Of a DNA stretch of 64,000 nt, positions 35,309-43,590 are shown in pieces. Numbering within the stretch: position 1 is the stretch's first letter; each line of letters starts with the position of its first letter. This DNA is from Deferribacteres bacterium (GTDB lineage Bacteria; Chrysiogenota; Deferribacteres; Deferribacterales; Geovibrionaceae), in the NCBI GenBank assembly GCA_023395255.1, contig JAEWZN010000007.1, positions 310,001 through 374,000 on the forward strand, read 5' to 3'. The translations under genes were made by a program, and so were the position numbers. The notes under the pieces were generated by a model. That model did not search any database. It worked only from the letters and a program-made list of their open reading frames with translations, and was not told the DNA's origin.

Positions 35309-36373
35309 TTATCTGTCGAAGTCGTAGTCGGCGGGGTTTAGCCCCATCTTGCGGATTCGGTTGCTCCACTGCTGTCTGGCGAGATTCTGGAGGTCTTTCA
35401 CTTTATCATGTTCGTCAACGATTTCGATTCCGATGAGGGTTTCGATGACATCCTCAAGGGTCACGATCCCTGCTGTTCCGCCGTATTCGTCAATAACGAG
35501 GGATATGTGGGCTCTGTCCTTTATAAGCCCTGTGAAGTGCCTGCTGATGGATATTGATTCCGGCACGGCGCTGATGGGGCGTCTGAATTCGGAGAGGGGA
35601 GTGTTCTTCATATCTCTGACAGCGTAAAGCAGAATGTCACTTCGCAGAACGAAGCCGGTTATGTCGTCAAGGGCGGTTTTATAAACTGGGATGCGCGAAA
35701 ACACCATCTCAGGGTGTCTTTCCAGTACCTCGCCCACTGTTGTGTCCTCCCTGAGGGCGAACATGACTGTTCGGGGGGTCATTATGTGCTTAACCGTGAG
35801 CTTTCTCAGCATGAAGAGGTTGGTGAGTATCAGTGATTCCTGTTCGCTGAACACGCCGCCCTTGATCCCCTGCTGGGTGAGGATCAGGAATTCATCATGA
35901 TTGATAACGTTGGATTCTTTGCTCTTCGGCAGAACCTTTGTCATCAGGTTGGTGAGAAAAACCAGAGGCTTCATGGTGAACATGGTGAACCTCAGCACAG
36001 GCAGCATGGGAACTGCTATCTGCTTCCAGAAGACAGCGCCGAGGGTCTTGGGAAGAATTTCAGAGAGAATGAGTATAAGTAGGGTGAGTATGACTGAGAT
36101 TACTCCCAGATAGGCATCACCGAATATTTTGGTCGCCTGTGCGCCTGCTCCTGCCGCACCTATGGTGTGTGCTATTGTGTTAAGGCTGAGTATGGCGGCC
36201 AGAGGGGCTTCGATGTCCTTTTTGAGTTCCTGGTATATTTTCCCGGCTTTCGGATTTTTCTGTTCGAGCTGAATTGCGTAAACCGGGGTCATGCTGAGTA
36301 GAACCGCTTCCATTACGGAGCAGATGAAGGAGAGGCCGAGGGCCACAGTAACGTAGGTTAAGAGGGCTAGCAT
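35309..36373 (-). CDS. CNNM/CorC-family membrane protein (DUF21 plus CBS pair)
   Basis: 354 residues. The N-terminal about 150 form a DUF21 transmembrane domain (hydrophobic segments at about 4-27, 60-80, 88-110 and 125-145; LSLNTIAHTIGAA and ILSEILPKTLGA are typical). A CBS pair follows with HIMTPRTVMFAL and VIDEYGGTAGIVTLEDVIETLIG. Such proteins are linked to magnesium or other cation export. The usual C-terminal CorC_HlyC domain is absent, so this is the short form. No good ribosome site precedes the ATG at 36373 (a GGAG lies about 16 bases upstream), so the start is less sure than the identity. Confidence 0.88.
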   Translation of the reverse strand: MLALLTYVTVALGLSFICSVMEAVLLSMTPVYAIQLEQKNPKAGKIYQELKKDIEAPLAAILSLNTIAHTIGAAGAGAQATKIFGDAYLGVISVILTLLILILSEILPKTLGAVFWKQIAVPMLPVLRFTMFTMKPLVFLTNLMTKVLPKSKESNVINHDEFLILTQQGIKGGVFSEQESLILTNLFMLRKLTVKHIMTPRTVMFALREDTTVGEVLERHPEMVFSRIPVYKTALDDITGFVLRSDILLYAVRDMKNTPLSEFRRPISAVPESISISRHFTGLIKDRAHISLVIDEYGGTAGIVTLEDVIETLIGIEIVDEHDKVKDLQNLARQQWSNRIRKMGLNPADYDFDR

Positions 36374-36543
36374 ACAGGTGCTTAAGTAACTCCTGAAATT
36401 TTTTTTATAAATGATACTGAAACGAAGGGGGCGTGTCCATATAAATCGGTAAAAATTTTAATATTTGGAGGAAACAGAGGTGCGGATTCGCCGCGAAAAA
36501 GCTGAAAAGTGTTAAAAGCTTTTCAGTATTCGATTCTTCCTGT

Positions 36544-36574
36544 TTGACTTGCAATAATCCTTGTCAGGTAGTAT
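36544..36574 (+). promoter_or_regulatory. Candidate promoter of the YitT-family gene
   Basis: TTGACT (36544-36549) and TAGTAT (36569-36574) with a 19-base spacer, longer than ideal, about 35 bases upstream of the ATG at 36616. Confidence 0.35.
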
Positions 36575-36615
36575 TAGTGGCATTGTTTCATTAACTATTC
36601 CGACTCAGGAGAGAC

Positions 36616-37545
36616 ATGCAGCAGAATCAGCTTAAGGGGCCTCTTTATGTGGTTCCTAAAAAAAGTTTTATTTTAAGATTTATCTATAACCAGTTTCTGA
36701 TAATCCTTGGCAGCGTGCTTGCGGCTTTCGGTTACGTGGTGTTTCAGGTTCCGTTTCAGATTGCGGCGGGCGGAGTAAGCGGTCTTGCGATCATAATCAA
36801 TGAATACACAGGGCTCACAGTGGGTATGTTGTATCTCATTCTGAACATACCGCTGCTTGTTCTCGGTTATTATCAGCTGGGCGGGCTGAAATTTCTTCTC
36901 TCTACCATAAACTCGGTTGTTGTTTTTTCACTTGCCTCTGATGTTTTCGTGCGTATTCTTCCCATCTATATGAAGGTTTATCCCATCTCCCAGGATCTGC
37001 TTCTCAACTGTATCTATGCAGGCGTTTCAGTAGGGCTTGGAGCAGGGATAATTTACCGCGCCGGGGGGAGCATGGGCGGAACAAGCATTCCCGCGCGCAT
37101 CCTCCAGAAGCATACGGGCTTTCCACTCAGTCAGTCTTTTCTCTACACGGATATAATAGTCATAGTTCTTGCCGGGTTCGTTTTCAGCTGGGAGAAATCC
37201 ATGCTCGCCCTGCTGACCCTTCTGCTCTGCGGCATGGCATCCGACTTTGTGCTTGAGGGCGTGAGTCAGGTGCGTATAGCCTGGATCATCACCGATAACC
37301 CGAAGGTGATGAGCCGCACTCTGATGACTGAGCTCCAGCGAGGGGTGAGCATGTGGCAGATGACCGGCGCTTATTCCGATACCGAGCGCACCATGCTTTA
37401 CTGCACAGTGAGGCGCTCGCAGGTTTCTGACCTTAAGTTTCTTGTGTCGTCCATTGATCCCAAGGCTTTTCTGGTTATAGGCACGGCTCAGCAGGCATGG
37501 GGAGGCACAGGCTTCACGAACCTGAAATCACCGTCCGGCAGGTAA
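36616..37545 (+). CDS. YitT-family membrane protein (DUF161/DUF2179)
   Basis: 309 residues, ATG at 36616 with AGGAG upstream. About five hydrophobic segments (from residue 14 to about 200) form the YitT_membrane unit, with QIAAGGVSGLAIIINEYTGL and GAGIIYRAGGSMGGTSIPA as family hallmarks. A cytoplasmic DUF2179 domain follows (TDNPKVMSRTLMTELQRGVSM, quoted in part, and MLYCTVRRSQVSDLKFLV). The family's transport role is not firmly known. It is monocistronic, with a strong terminator just after it. Confidence 0.92.
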   Translation: MQQNQLKGPLYVVPKKSFILRFIYNQFLIILGSVLAAFGYVVFQVPFQIAAGGVSGLAIIINEYTGLTVGMLYLILNIPLLVLGYYQLGGLKFLLSTINSVVVFSLASDVFVRILPIYMKVYPISQDLLLNCIYAGVSVGLGAGIIYRAGGSMGGTSIPARILQKHTGFPLSQSFLYTDIIVIVLAGFVFSWEKSMLALLTLLLCGMASDFVLEGVSQVRIAWIITDNPKVMSRTLMTELQRGVSMWQMTGAYSDTERTMLYCTVRRSQVSDLKFLVSSIDPKAFLVIGTAQQAWGGTGFTNLKSPSGR

Positions 37546-37564
37546 ACACACTTCTAAAGCTGCG

Positions 37565-37592
37565 AAAGGCCGCCTGACTGCGGTCTTTTTTA
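37565..37592 (+). terminator. Rho-independent terminator after the YitT-family gene
   Basis: AAAGGCCGC/GCGGTCTTT, a 9-bp stem with one G-U pair and a 6-base loop, followed by TTTTA. Confidence 0.85.
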
Positions 37593-37692
37593 TTCCTGAG
37601 CGACTCATTATATATAATGATTTTAACTCTGCGTGACCTTCAAATGTTGTTTTTTCGTGAAAAATCAATATGATTACGTGCGAAGGCGGGCT

Positions 37693-39066
37693 ATGAAAAG
37701 CTTTAGACTGATTTCGGAAATATCCGAAAAACCGCTTTTTCTGCTTGACGGAGACGGAATTGTCCACGGCTTTAACAGGAAAGCAGCGGAGCTTTACTCT
37801 CTGTGCGAGGAGAATACGGGAAACGTGAAGATATGCTCCCTCTGCCGGAACACGGCTGAGGAGTGTTCGTTTTCAAATCTTTTCTCCGGCGGTTACAGAA
37901 AAAAAATTACCCACGGCGCTGTGCATATGTTTGCGGCGGATAGTTCCGCCAGAGTTATTCTGGAACTGTATCCTTTTGCGGAGGATGATGAACAGAGCCG
38001 GGGAATGATTATCTGCTCCGTAAGGCAGCCGGATGAGGAAGTGCCTCTCACAAAAGGGGTGGAAAAGGTTCCTTTTGTCCTCAACAGCCTCTCCGCCATG
38101 GTCTATGTGATCGATCCAGATAATTTTACACTCCTTTACATAAACAGCTACGCCATTGATGTTCTGGGTTTCAGGGGCGGCTGGCGCGGTGAAAAGTGCT
38201 GGAAGGTTATCCACGGGCGGGATGAAAGGTGCAGCCATTGTGTCATGGAGGCTGAAACTACTGAGAAAGTCACCTCTGAGGAAGTTCTCAACGGGCGCTG
38301 CGGAAGATGGTATCTGGAAACCGGAAGGCTTATCCCTTGGGACAGCGGACGGAATGCGCGCCTTGTTATAGCCTATGATATAGACGAAAGGAAAAAGCTG
38401 GAACTTCTCCGCGAGGATGTGGAGCGGATTATGCGCCATGATCTCAAAACCCCTCTTAATTCAATCTATCTCCTCGGACAGACTCTTGAAGCTTCGGCAG
38501 AATCAGAGGAAACCCGTTTTCTTGCATCAAAAGTTATAGAATCATGCTTTCAGCTTAATGCTATGATAAACCTCTCGCAGGTGCTTTACCGCCTTGAAAG
38601 GGGTGATTACACCGTTGCCAAGCGCGGGGTGCTGCTGAATGAGCTTCTGGGTAGGGTCTGCTCGCACCTTGAAGGGCTTACCGTGTCTTACAGGGTGAGT
38701 ATAGAGAGGATCTTTTCCGGCAGTACCACCGGGGTGTTTCTTATTCAGGCGGATGATCTGCTTATTTACTCATGCCTGTCCAACCTTGTGAGAAATGCTG
38801 TGGAAGCCTCCCCGGAAGGTGGAATTGTGACCATAGAGTGCGAAAAATGCGGTGAGCAGGACATAATTTCAGTCAGCAATGAGGGGGATGTTCCGCAGGA
38901 GATTGTGGACAGGTTCTTCGAAAAGTACGTGACAATGGGGAAAGTCGCCGGAACCGGATTAGGGACATACTCCGCCAAGCTGCTTTCTGAGGCGCACGGC
39001 GGCAGCATATCAATGGAAACAGGCAACGGCTTCACCCGTGTAACGGTTAGCCTGCCTGCATTTTAG
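37693..39066 (+). CDS. PAS-domain sensor histidine kinase, cysteine-rich
   Basis: 457 residues from the ATG at 37693 (AAGG upstream; an earlier GTG at 37633 adds an unlikely basic stretch). Two PAS-like domains come first: one at about 8-110 with cysteines at 38, 48, 51 and 58, and one at about 120-235 with EKCWKVIHGRDERCSHC. Then HisKA with IMRHDLKTPLNSI (phosphorylated His), and HATPase with NLVRNAVEASPEGG (N-box) and GTGLGTYSAKLL (G-box). No membrane segment, so it is a cytoplasmic sensor. The cysteines suggest redox, metal or iron-sulfur sensing. No response regulator is adjacent on the same strand. Its stop overlaps the stop of the convergent NUDIX gene. Confidence 0.9.
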   Translation: MKSFRLISEISEKPLFLLDGDGIVHGFNRKAAELYSLCEENTGNVKICSLCRNTAEECSFSNLFSGGYRKKITHGAVHMFAADSSARVILELYPFAEDDEQSRGMIICSVRQPDEEVPLTKGVEKVPFVLNSLSAMVYVIDPDNFTLLYINSYAIDVLGFRGGWRGEKCWKVIHGRDERCSHCVMEAETTEKVTSEEVLNGRCGRWYLETGRLIPWDSGRNARLVIAYDIDERKKLELLREDVERIMRHDLKTPLNSIYLLGQTLEASAESEETRFLASKVIESCFQLNAMINLSQVLYRLERGDYTVAKRGVLLNELLGRVCSHLEGLTVSYRVSIERIFSGSTTGVFLIQADDLLIYSCLSNLVRNAVEASPEGGIVTIECEKCGEQDIISVSNEGDVPQEIVDRFFEKYVTMGKVAGTGLGTYSAKLLSEAHGGSISMETGNGFTRVTVSLPAF

Positions 39067-39635
39067 AGCTTATTCTGTATAAACCATATCAGCCCGAAGA
39101 GAAGCCCCGGTGTTTTCGGCTTTGATTCATCCAGCATAAAAGAATGTATTTCGCTGAACGGCAGCCTGATTACCTCAAGCTTTTCCGTGCCGACACCGCC
39201 GCCTGAGCCTGTTCTTTTTGAATCATCAACTTCGGCGTAATAAAGTGTCTGCCTGCTTCCGGCAAAGCTCACTGCTGTGAAGAAGGATGTTATCCTTTCA
39301 ATATCCTCTGTCCGCACGGAGTAGCCTGTCTCCTCCTGAATCTCTTCGCGGATTGTTTCTTCCGGGGACAGATCTTTGTCGGTGATTCCGGCGCAGAGCT
39401 CGTAGGTTATTCCGGTTCTTTCACGCAGAAAAACCGGCGGGCGGAACTGGCGGACGAGAATAAGCTCGCTGCGCAGGGTGTCCGCCAGAATAACCGCAAC
39501 ACTGTCATGCACTTTGATAAAATCCCAGTTTTTGCTTATTCCCTTCTGGGTGTAGCTCATTCTGTGGAGGCTTATGTAGGCGGATTCCGGACAGTCGGTT
39601 ATTGTTATTTCATCGGGAAAGAGGTCTTCCTTCAA
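39063..39635 (-). CDS. NUDIX hydrolase (ADP-ribose pyrophosphatase-like)
   Basis: 190 residues from a TTG at 39635 with GGAG 8 bases upstream; another TTG at 39677 would overlap the receiver gene and an ATG at 39560 would cut the N-terminal strands. The Nudix box is complete: G-ITDK-DLSPEETIREEIQEETGY, with REEIQEE binding metal. FIKVHDSVAVIL and LVRQFRPPVF are typical of the ADP-ribose/sugar-nucleotide branch. It cleaves nucleoside diphosphates linked to another moiety, a housekeeping role. It lies 20 bases after the receiver stop, in one unit with the Cache-PAS kinase. Confidence 0.85.
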   Translation of the reverse strand: MKEDLFPDEITITDCPESAYISLHRMSYTQKGISKNWDFIKVHDSVAVILADTLRSELILVRQFRPPVFLRERTGITYELCAGITDKDLSPEETIREEIQEETGYSVRTEDIERITSFFTAVSFAGSRQTLYYAEVDDSKRTGSGGGVGTEKLEVIRLPFSEIHSFMLDESKPKTPGLLFGLIWFIQNKL

Positions 39636-39654
39636 GGCGTGTTCTCCAAAGCCT

Positions 39655-40011
39655 TCAGCAGGCGAACGCCGCTTCAAGGCTTTTCATAAGCTCTTTGGTA
39701 TCAATTGGCTTGTAAAGAATTATCACTCCGGCATCGTTCAGCTGTTTGGCCTCATCTCGGTACGCGGTGGTAACTATGATCGGGGTGACAGTGTTTTGTT
39801 CCCTGATTTTTCTTATGAGCTCGAATCCGCTCATAACCGGCATCGAAAGATCTGTAACCACTGCGTCCACTTTGTTCGTCTCAAAGAGAGAGAGCGCATC
39901 CTTACCGTTGCTGGCAATGAGAGTATCCGGGTATTTCTTGCTGATAAATTTGCCCAGTATTTTCTGTATAATAATGTCATCTTCTGCGTAAAGAATGGTT
40001 TTATTGTTCAT
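39655..40011 (-). CDS. Single-domain response regulator
   Basis: 118 residues from the ATG at 40011, which lies 11 bases inside the end of the kinase gene (AGGA upstream). The receiver features are AEDD, the phosphoacceptor in AVVTDLSMPVMSG, the conserved Thr in IIVTTAY and the Lys in ILYKPIDTKEL. No output domain is present, so it may act on a protein partner or as a phosphate relay. The kinase encoded immediately upstream is its obvious cognate partner. Confidence 0.93.
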   Translation of the reverse strand: MNNKTILYAEDDIIIQKILGKFISKKYPDTLIASNGKDALSLFETNKVDAVVTDLSMPVMSGFELIRKIREQNTVTPIIVTTAYRDEAKQLNDAGVIILYKPIDTKELMKSLEAAFAC

Positions 40012-42229
40012 CTGCAATATCCTGACTAAGTGTAATCTCCACTCCTGCTCCCCCCTCCGGGTTGTTGTAGATGCGGATTTTGCCTCCCATGTGCTTTTCG
40101 ATGAGAAGCTTGGTGACATACAGTCCTATCCCTGTCCCTCTGCCCTGAGGTTTGGTAGTATAATACGGATCGAAAACTTTTGACAATGTTTCGTTTGCAA
40201 TTCCCGTTCCGTTATCTTTTACTGTTAACTTAATGATACCATTATAACAGGATAATTCTACACTTATCGCTCCCTTGTAGTGTTTATCCGCGATGCATTT
40301 TTCTTCCACTGCGTAAATGGCGTTGCTTACTATATTCATAAGCGCCTGACGGAACTCGCCCACATAGCCGAAGGCCGCGGTATAACCGGAACTGCACACC
40401 GGCATGTTGTAGTCGTTCATGCAGTTGCGCTTTTCCCCGTCACATTCGCACGTGTATTTGAGGTCTATGTTTTTTGAGGCGATCTGAGCGCTTATCATCC
40501 GCAGGAGATATGCGGTCTCCTCCGCAACGTTGAACTGCTCCTGCTCCTTGGAGGGAAGGAAGAAGGAGCGGAAGTTGTCTATGGTATCGGACATCTGTGA
40601 GATAAGCAGCATGGACACTGATTCAAACTCGCTGAGATCCTGCTCTGTAAGCTCTTTATCCCTTATTCTCTCCGCCGTGTCCTGAATGTATATGCCCAGA
40701 GCATTCAGCGGCTGACGCCACTGGTGGGCAATGGCATTTATCATTTGCCCCATGTCTGAAAACTTCTTCTGCATTTCAAGGTGCTTTTCGGTTTTCTGCC
40801 TTTTCTCTACCTCCTCCTCAACCTTTGCGGCCAGGTGGCGGTTCATGTCCTCAAGCTTGGCATAGGCTTTTTCGAGGCTGACTTTGAGCGCGTTTTCTTC
40901 CGTAACATCCCGGCAGAAGACAATGTTCATCCTGTGGCTGGTGAGTGAGGCTCCTTCCGCGTGCACCTGAATGCGTTTTCCGTCTTTTGTTCTGAAAGTG
41001 TACATCCCGCTGAGTCTGCCCGTTTCAGACAGGGACTGCTTCACCTGATTCCTTGTTTCCGTGGTTTCATAATGAAACAGGGCGATAAAGTTCATCAGCA
41101 TCATCTCGGCATCACTGTAGCCCGTCAGGTGCTCCGCCGCAGGGTTTGTTTCCAGAAGATTGAGGCCGGAATCAGTCACAAAAACCGCCAGCGGGGCATT
41201 GACTATGTAACCCCGGCATTGGGCTTCCTTTCTTTCAAGGGTCACTATGGTTCGGGCATATTTCTTTTCAAGCCCGCCAATCATCTCCATGAACCCCTTT
41301 CTGATTATGAAAAGAATCAGCATGACAATAACAGCCGCAGCGGCAGCGCTTTTATAAAGGTAGGATTTGACCCATCTGGTTTCTTCCGTAACATCCAGAA
41401 CAAAGAGAAATTCCCCCGCCTTTTCGCCGTTGAACTCTGTTATGGCTATATCGCTTATAAGCAGGAAGTTTCTATCATCAATCTTAATAAGTTCGGGGAA
41501 TTTATCGCTTTTGAGCTTTCCGTATATTTTTTCAAAAAGCTCAGGTGAGTTATTGAAAATTTCAAACATATTAACGGATACTTTATTTGTCAGTTTCATC
41601 TGGTAGTGTGATGAGCTCTGCATATTTATGAGAATGCTTGCTGAGTATGAGGTGAGGCTGGAAAGCCTTTTGGCAATAAAGCTCGCATCAATCGCGGTGT
41701 CAAATGCGCCGATCAGGCTTCCGTTATGATATACCGGGTTTATTACCCTGAGAGAAAGGCCGTATCTGCCTGTTTCAAAACCGGACTGCATCTCTCCTGT
41801 TTCCAGTGCTTTCCTGAGCATAGGGCGGGACTCTGTGAGGTTGTCGCCGAACTGTCCCGGATCGTGAGCCCGGTAAAAGGATGTGCCGTCTGTTAGCAGA
41901 AAGTGCATTACCGTGCGGACATTGCCGAAGTCCCCCTTAAGGTGTTCGAAATAAGGCTCAAGGAGCAGCGACAGTTTTTCTCTGTCCCTTTCCGCAAAGG
42001 CGTTGATCACCTTTTCGTTGGAAAGAGCATCGTTATTGAAATTTAAAAGCAGTTCCAGAAAGCGTTTAGGGAGATCTTCCGCCAGACCGTGCAGCCTTGT
42101 CCTGTCCCTTTCCGTCATCAGTTTGAAGGTCTGATGATTTCTCACGAGGGAAGAACCTATAAAATAGGCACAGAGAACAAGAATCAAAAAAGTAACGAAT
42201 AATGATACTCTTTTTGAAACTGGCAGCAT
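40001..42229 (-). CDS. Membrane sensor histidine kinase with periplasmic Cache and cytoplasmic PAS domains
   Basis: 742 residues. Membrane helix 1 is about 9-29, a periplasmic Cache-type region about 35-300 contains TDGTSFYRAHDPGQFGDNL, quoted as SFYRAHDPGQFGDNL, and GSLIGAFDTAID, and helix 2 is near 305-325. A PAS domain (TDSGLNLLETNPAAEHLTGYS) and a coiled coil follow. The phosphoacceptor histidine is in AIAHQWRQPLNALG, the N-box in MNIVSNAIYAVEE and the G-box in GRGTGIGLYVTKLL. The ATG at 42229 follows GGAG. It heads a kinase-receiver-NUDIX unit. The ligand is unknown; the neighbouring cytochrome cluster is on the same strand but separated by 80 bases. Confidence 0.93.
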   Translation of the reverse strand: MLPVSKRVSLFVTFLILVLCAYFIGSSLVRNHQTFKLMTERDRTRLHGLAEDLPKRFLELLLNFNNDALSNEKVINAFAERDREKLSLLLEPYFEHLKGDFGNVRTVMHFLLTDGTSFYRAHDPGQFGDNLTESRPMLRKALETGEMQSGFETGRYGLSLRVINPVYHNGSLIGAFDTAIDASFIAKRLSSLTSYSASILINMQSSSHYQMKLTNKVSVNMFEIFNNSPELFEKIYGKLKSDKFPELIKIDDRNFLLISDIAITEFNGEKAGEFLFVLDVTEETRWVKSYLYKSAAAAAVIVMLILFIIRKGFMEMIGGLEKKYARTIVTLERKEAQCRGYIVNAPLAVFVTDSGLNLLETNPAAEHLTGYSDAEMMLMNFIALFHYETTETRNQVKQSLSETGRLSGMYTFRTKDGKRIQVHAEGASLTSHRMNIVFCRDVTEENALKVSLEKAYAKLEDMNRHLAAKVEEEVEKRQKTEKHLEMQKKFSDMGQMINAIAHQWRQPLNALGIYIQDTAERIRDKELTEQDLSEFESVSMLLISQMSDTIDNFRSFFLPSKEQEQFNVAEETAYLLRMISAQIASKNIDLKYTCECDGEKRNCMNDYNMPVCSSGYTAAFGYVGEFRQALMNIVSNAIYAVEEKCIADKHYKGAISVELSCYNGIIKLTVKDNGTGIANETLSKVFDPYYTTKPQGRGTGIGLYVTKLLIEKHMGGKIRIYNNPEGGAGVEITLSQDIADEQ

Positions 42230-42309
42230 ACAGGCTCCGTTGGGTCAAAGATAAGGTTAGGGTATTATAACCGATATTTCGATACTTCACACGCTAATGT
42301 GTTTCGTGG

Positions 42310-43590
42310 TCATTCTTTCCCGATACCTTTTCTCAGTACCGAATCCTTGAGCTGTTTCCATTTCTTTATTGAAAGCCTTTTATAGCGCGGGTCATCGTCT
42401 GTGATCCTTTTATACTCCTCATCATTTATAAAGCGGCCGTTTGTAACCTTGAAGTCCTTTTTGTTATGGAAGCTATCGATCTCAAGACCGTCTTTTTTAA
42501 GATCGAAGATCCGCTCTTCTTCTGTTTCACGCATAAGGCGCTTATTGTTTTTGTGGCAGCTTTCGCACATTACAACCTCACGCCTCACGGTATGAGGAAA
42601 AAGAGCCTTGTAATTATTCGCCAGCATTTCGTTTTCTTTCCCTTTCGCTCCGTCACCGACCACATAGGTGAAGAATGCTGTGTACTGAGGCCGTATGGGC
42701 GAGTATTTACCCCGTGAGTTTATGCCGATGGGCGGCGGGGTGTAGTCTTTGGTGTGACTGCTTTTGGCATATTCGTTATTGGGTGTTTTCACCCAGCGGA
42801 AGTAGTCGTCATATTCGGTGTTCCGGAAGCGTATCCAGAATGTGCCGTATTCCTGCGAAGCCCACGCAGAGTGGCATGTCCAGCATTCCATCTTTTCCAT
42901 ATGCTCAGGGATAGAGTGTTCTATTGATGAGTTTTTGTTTACCTTGTGGCAGTCAGTGCAGGTTTTGGAGAAGGGCTTTCCTTCCGCCAGACTCTTCATG
43001 GAGTGACATGCTGAGCACTGCATCCCTTTTTCATGGTGCACGTCGGGGAGCATTTTTGCGTAGAGCTCATCGTTGTGTTCGATGCCCCTGCCGTAGCGTT
43101 CGTGATCATCCCGCACACCGAGTCCAGTGTATTCGATCCCGGTGTAGTATCCGCTGTGGCATGTTGTGCATGCATCGGTTTTCGGTTTAACAGTCTCGTG
43201 TACGCTCTTGCCCTTGTGGCAGTCGGTGCAGGATGTCACATGGCAGGATGAGCAGTTCTTGGCGTAGAACGCAGGGTCTTTTTTGCCGTATGATTCATGG
43301 ACAAACTTTTGCTCCGCGTCACGCTTGTGCATGGGGCTCGTCAGCATGTTTTTATAACCTGCATGGCAGGTGAGGCAGCCCTGCGCGCCCGTGCGGAACT
43401 CTGCCGCTTTCGCGTAGTGGGTGTCGTTTTTTATATGGCATGATGTGCATGAAGTTTTCTTATGCGCATCCGTAAGCTTAACCTTGTGGCAGTCCGTGCA
43501 GGTTTTGCCTTTGGTGTCTATCTGTTCGCCGTATGCTGAGCTAGTCAGCAAGAAGAGGCTTATGCACAGAATCGGCAAGAATCTTTTCAT
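42310..43590 (-). CDS. Decaheme c-type cytochrome (ExtK/ExtL-like)
   Basis: 426 residues with a signal peptide (about 1-21, ending AYGEQ). Ten CXXCH heme sites are counted (CTDCH, CTSCH, CLTCH, CSSCH, CTDCH, CTTCH, CSACH, CTDCH, CWTCH, CESCH); the first nine fall in residues 30-245, the last near 345. It is exported, most likely periplasmic or in complex with the porin encoded upstream. The start at 43590 lies 50 bases inside the preceding cytochrome gene with only a weak ribosome site, so it may depend on translational coupling. It is the last gene of the rhodanese-porin-cytochrome cluster. Confidence 0.92.
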   Translation of the reverse strand: MKRFLPILCISLFLLTSSAYGEQIDTKGKTCTDCHKVKLTDAHKKTSCTSCHIKNDTHYAKAAEFRTGAQGCLTCHAGYKNMLTSPMHKRDAEQKFVHESYGKKDPAFYAKNCSSCHVTSCTDCHKGKSVHETVKPKTDACTTCHSGYYTGIEYTGLGVRDDHERYGRGIEHNDELYAKMLPDVHHEKGMQCSACHSMKSLAEGKPFSKTCTDCHKVNKNSSIEHSIPEHMEKMECWTCHSAWASQEYGTFWIRFRNTEYDDYFRWVKTPNNEYAKSSHTKDYTPPPIGINSRGKYSPIRPQYTAFFTYVVGDGAKGKENEMLANNYKALFPHTVRREVVMCESCHKNNKRLMRETEEERIFDLKKDGLEIDSFHNKKDFKVTNGRFINDEEYKRITDDDPRYKRLSIKKWKQLKDSVLRKGIGKE

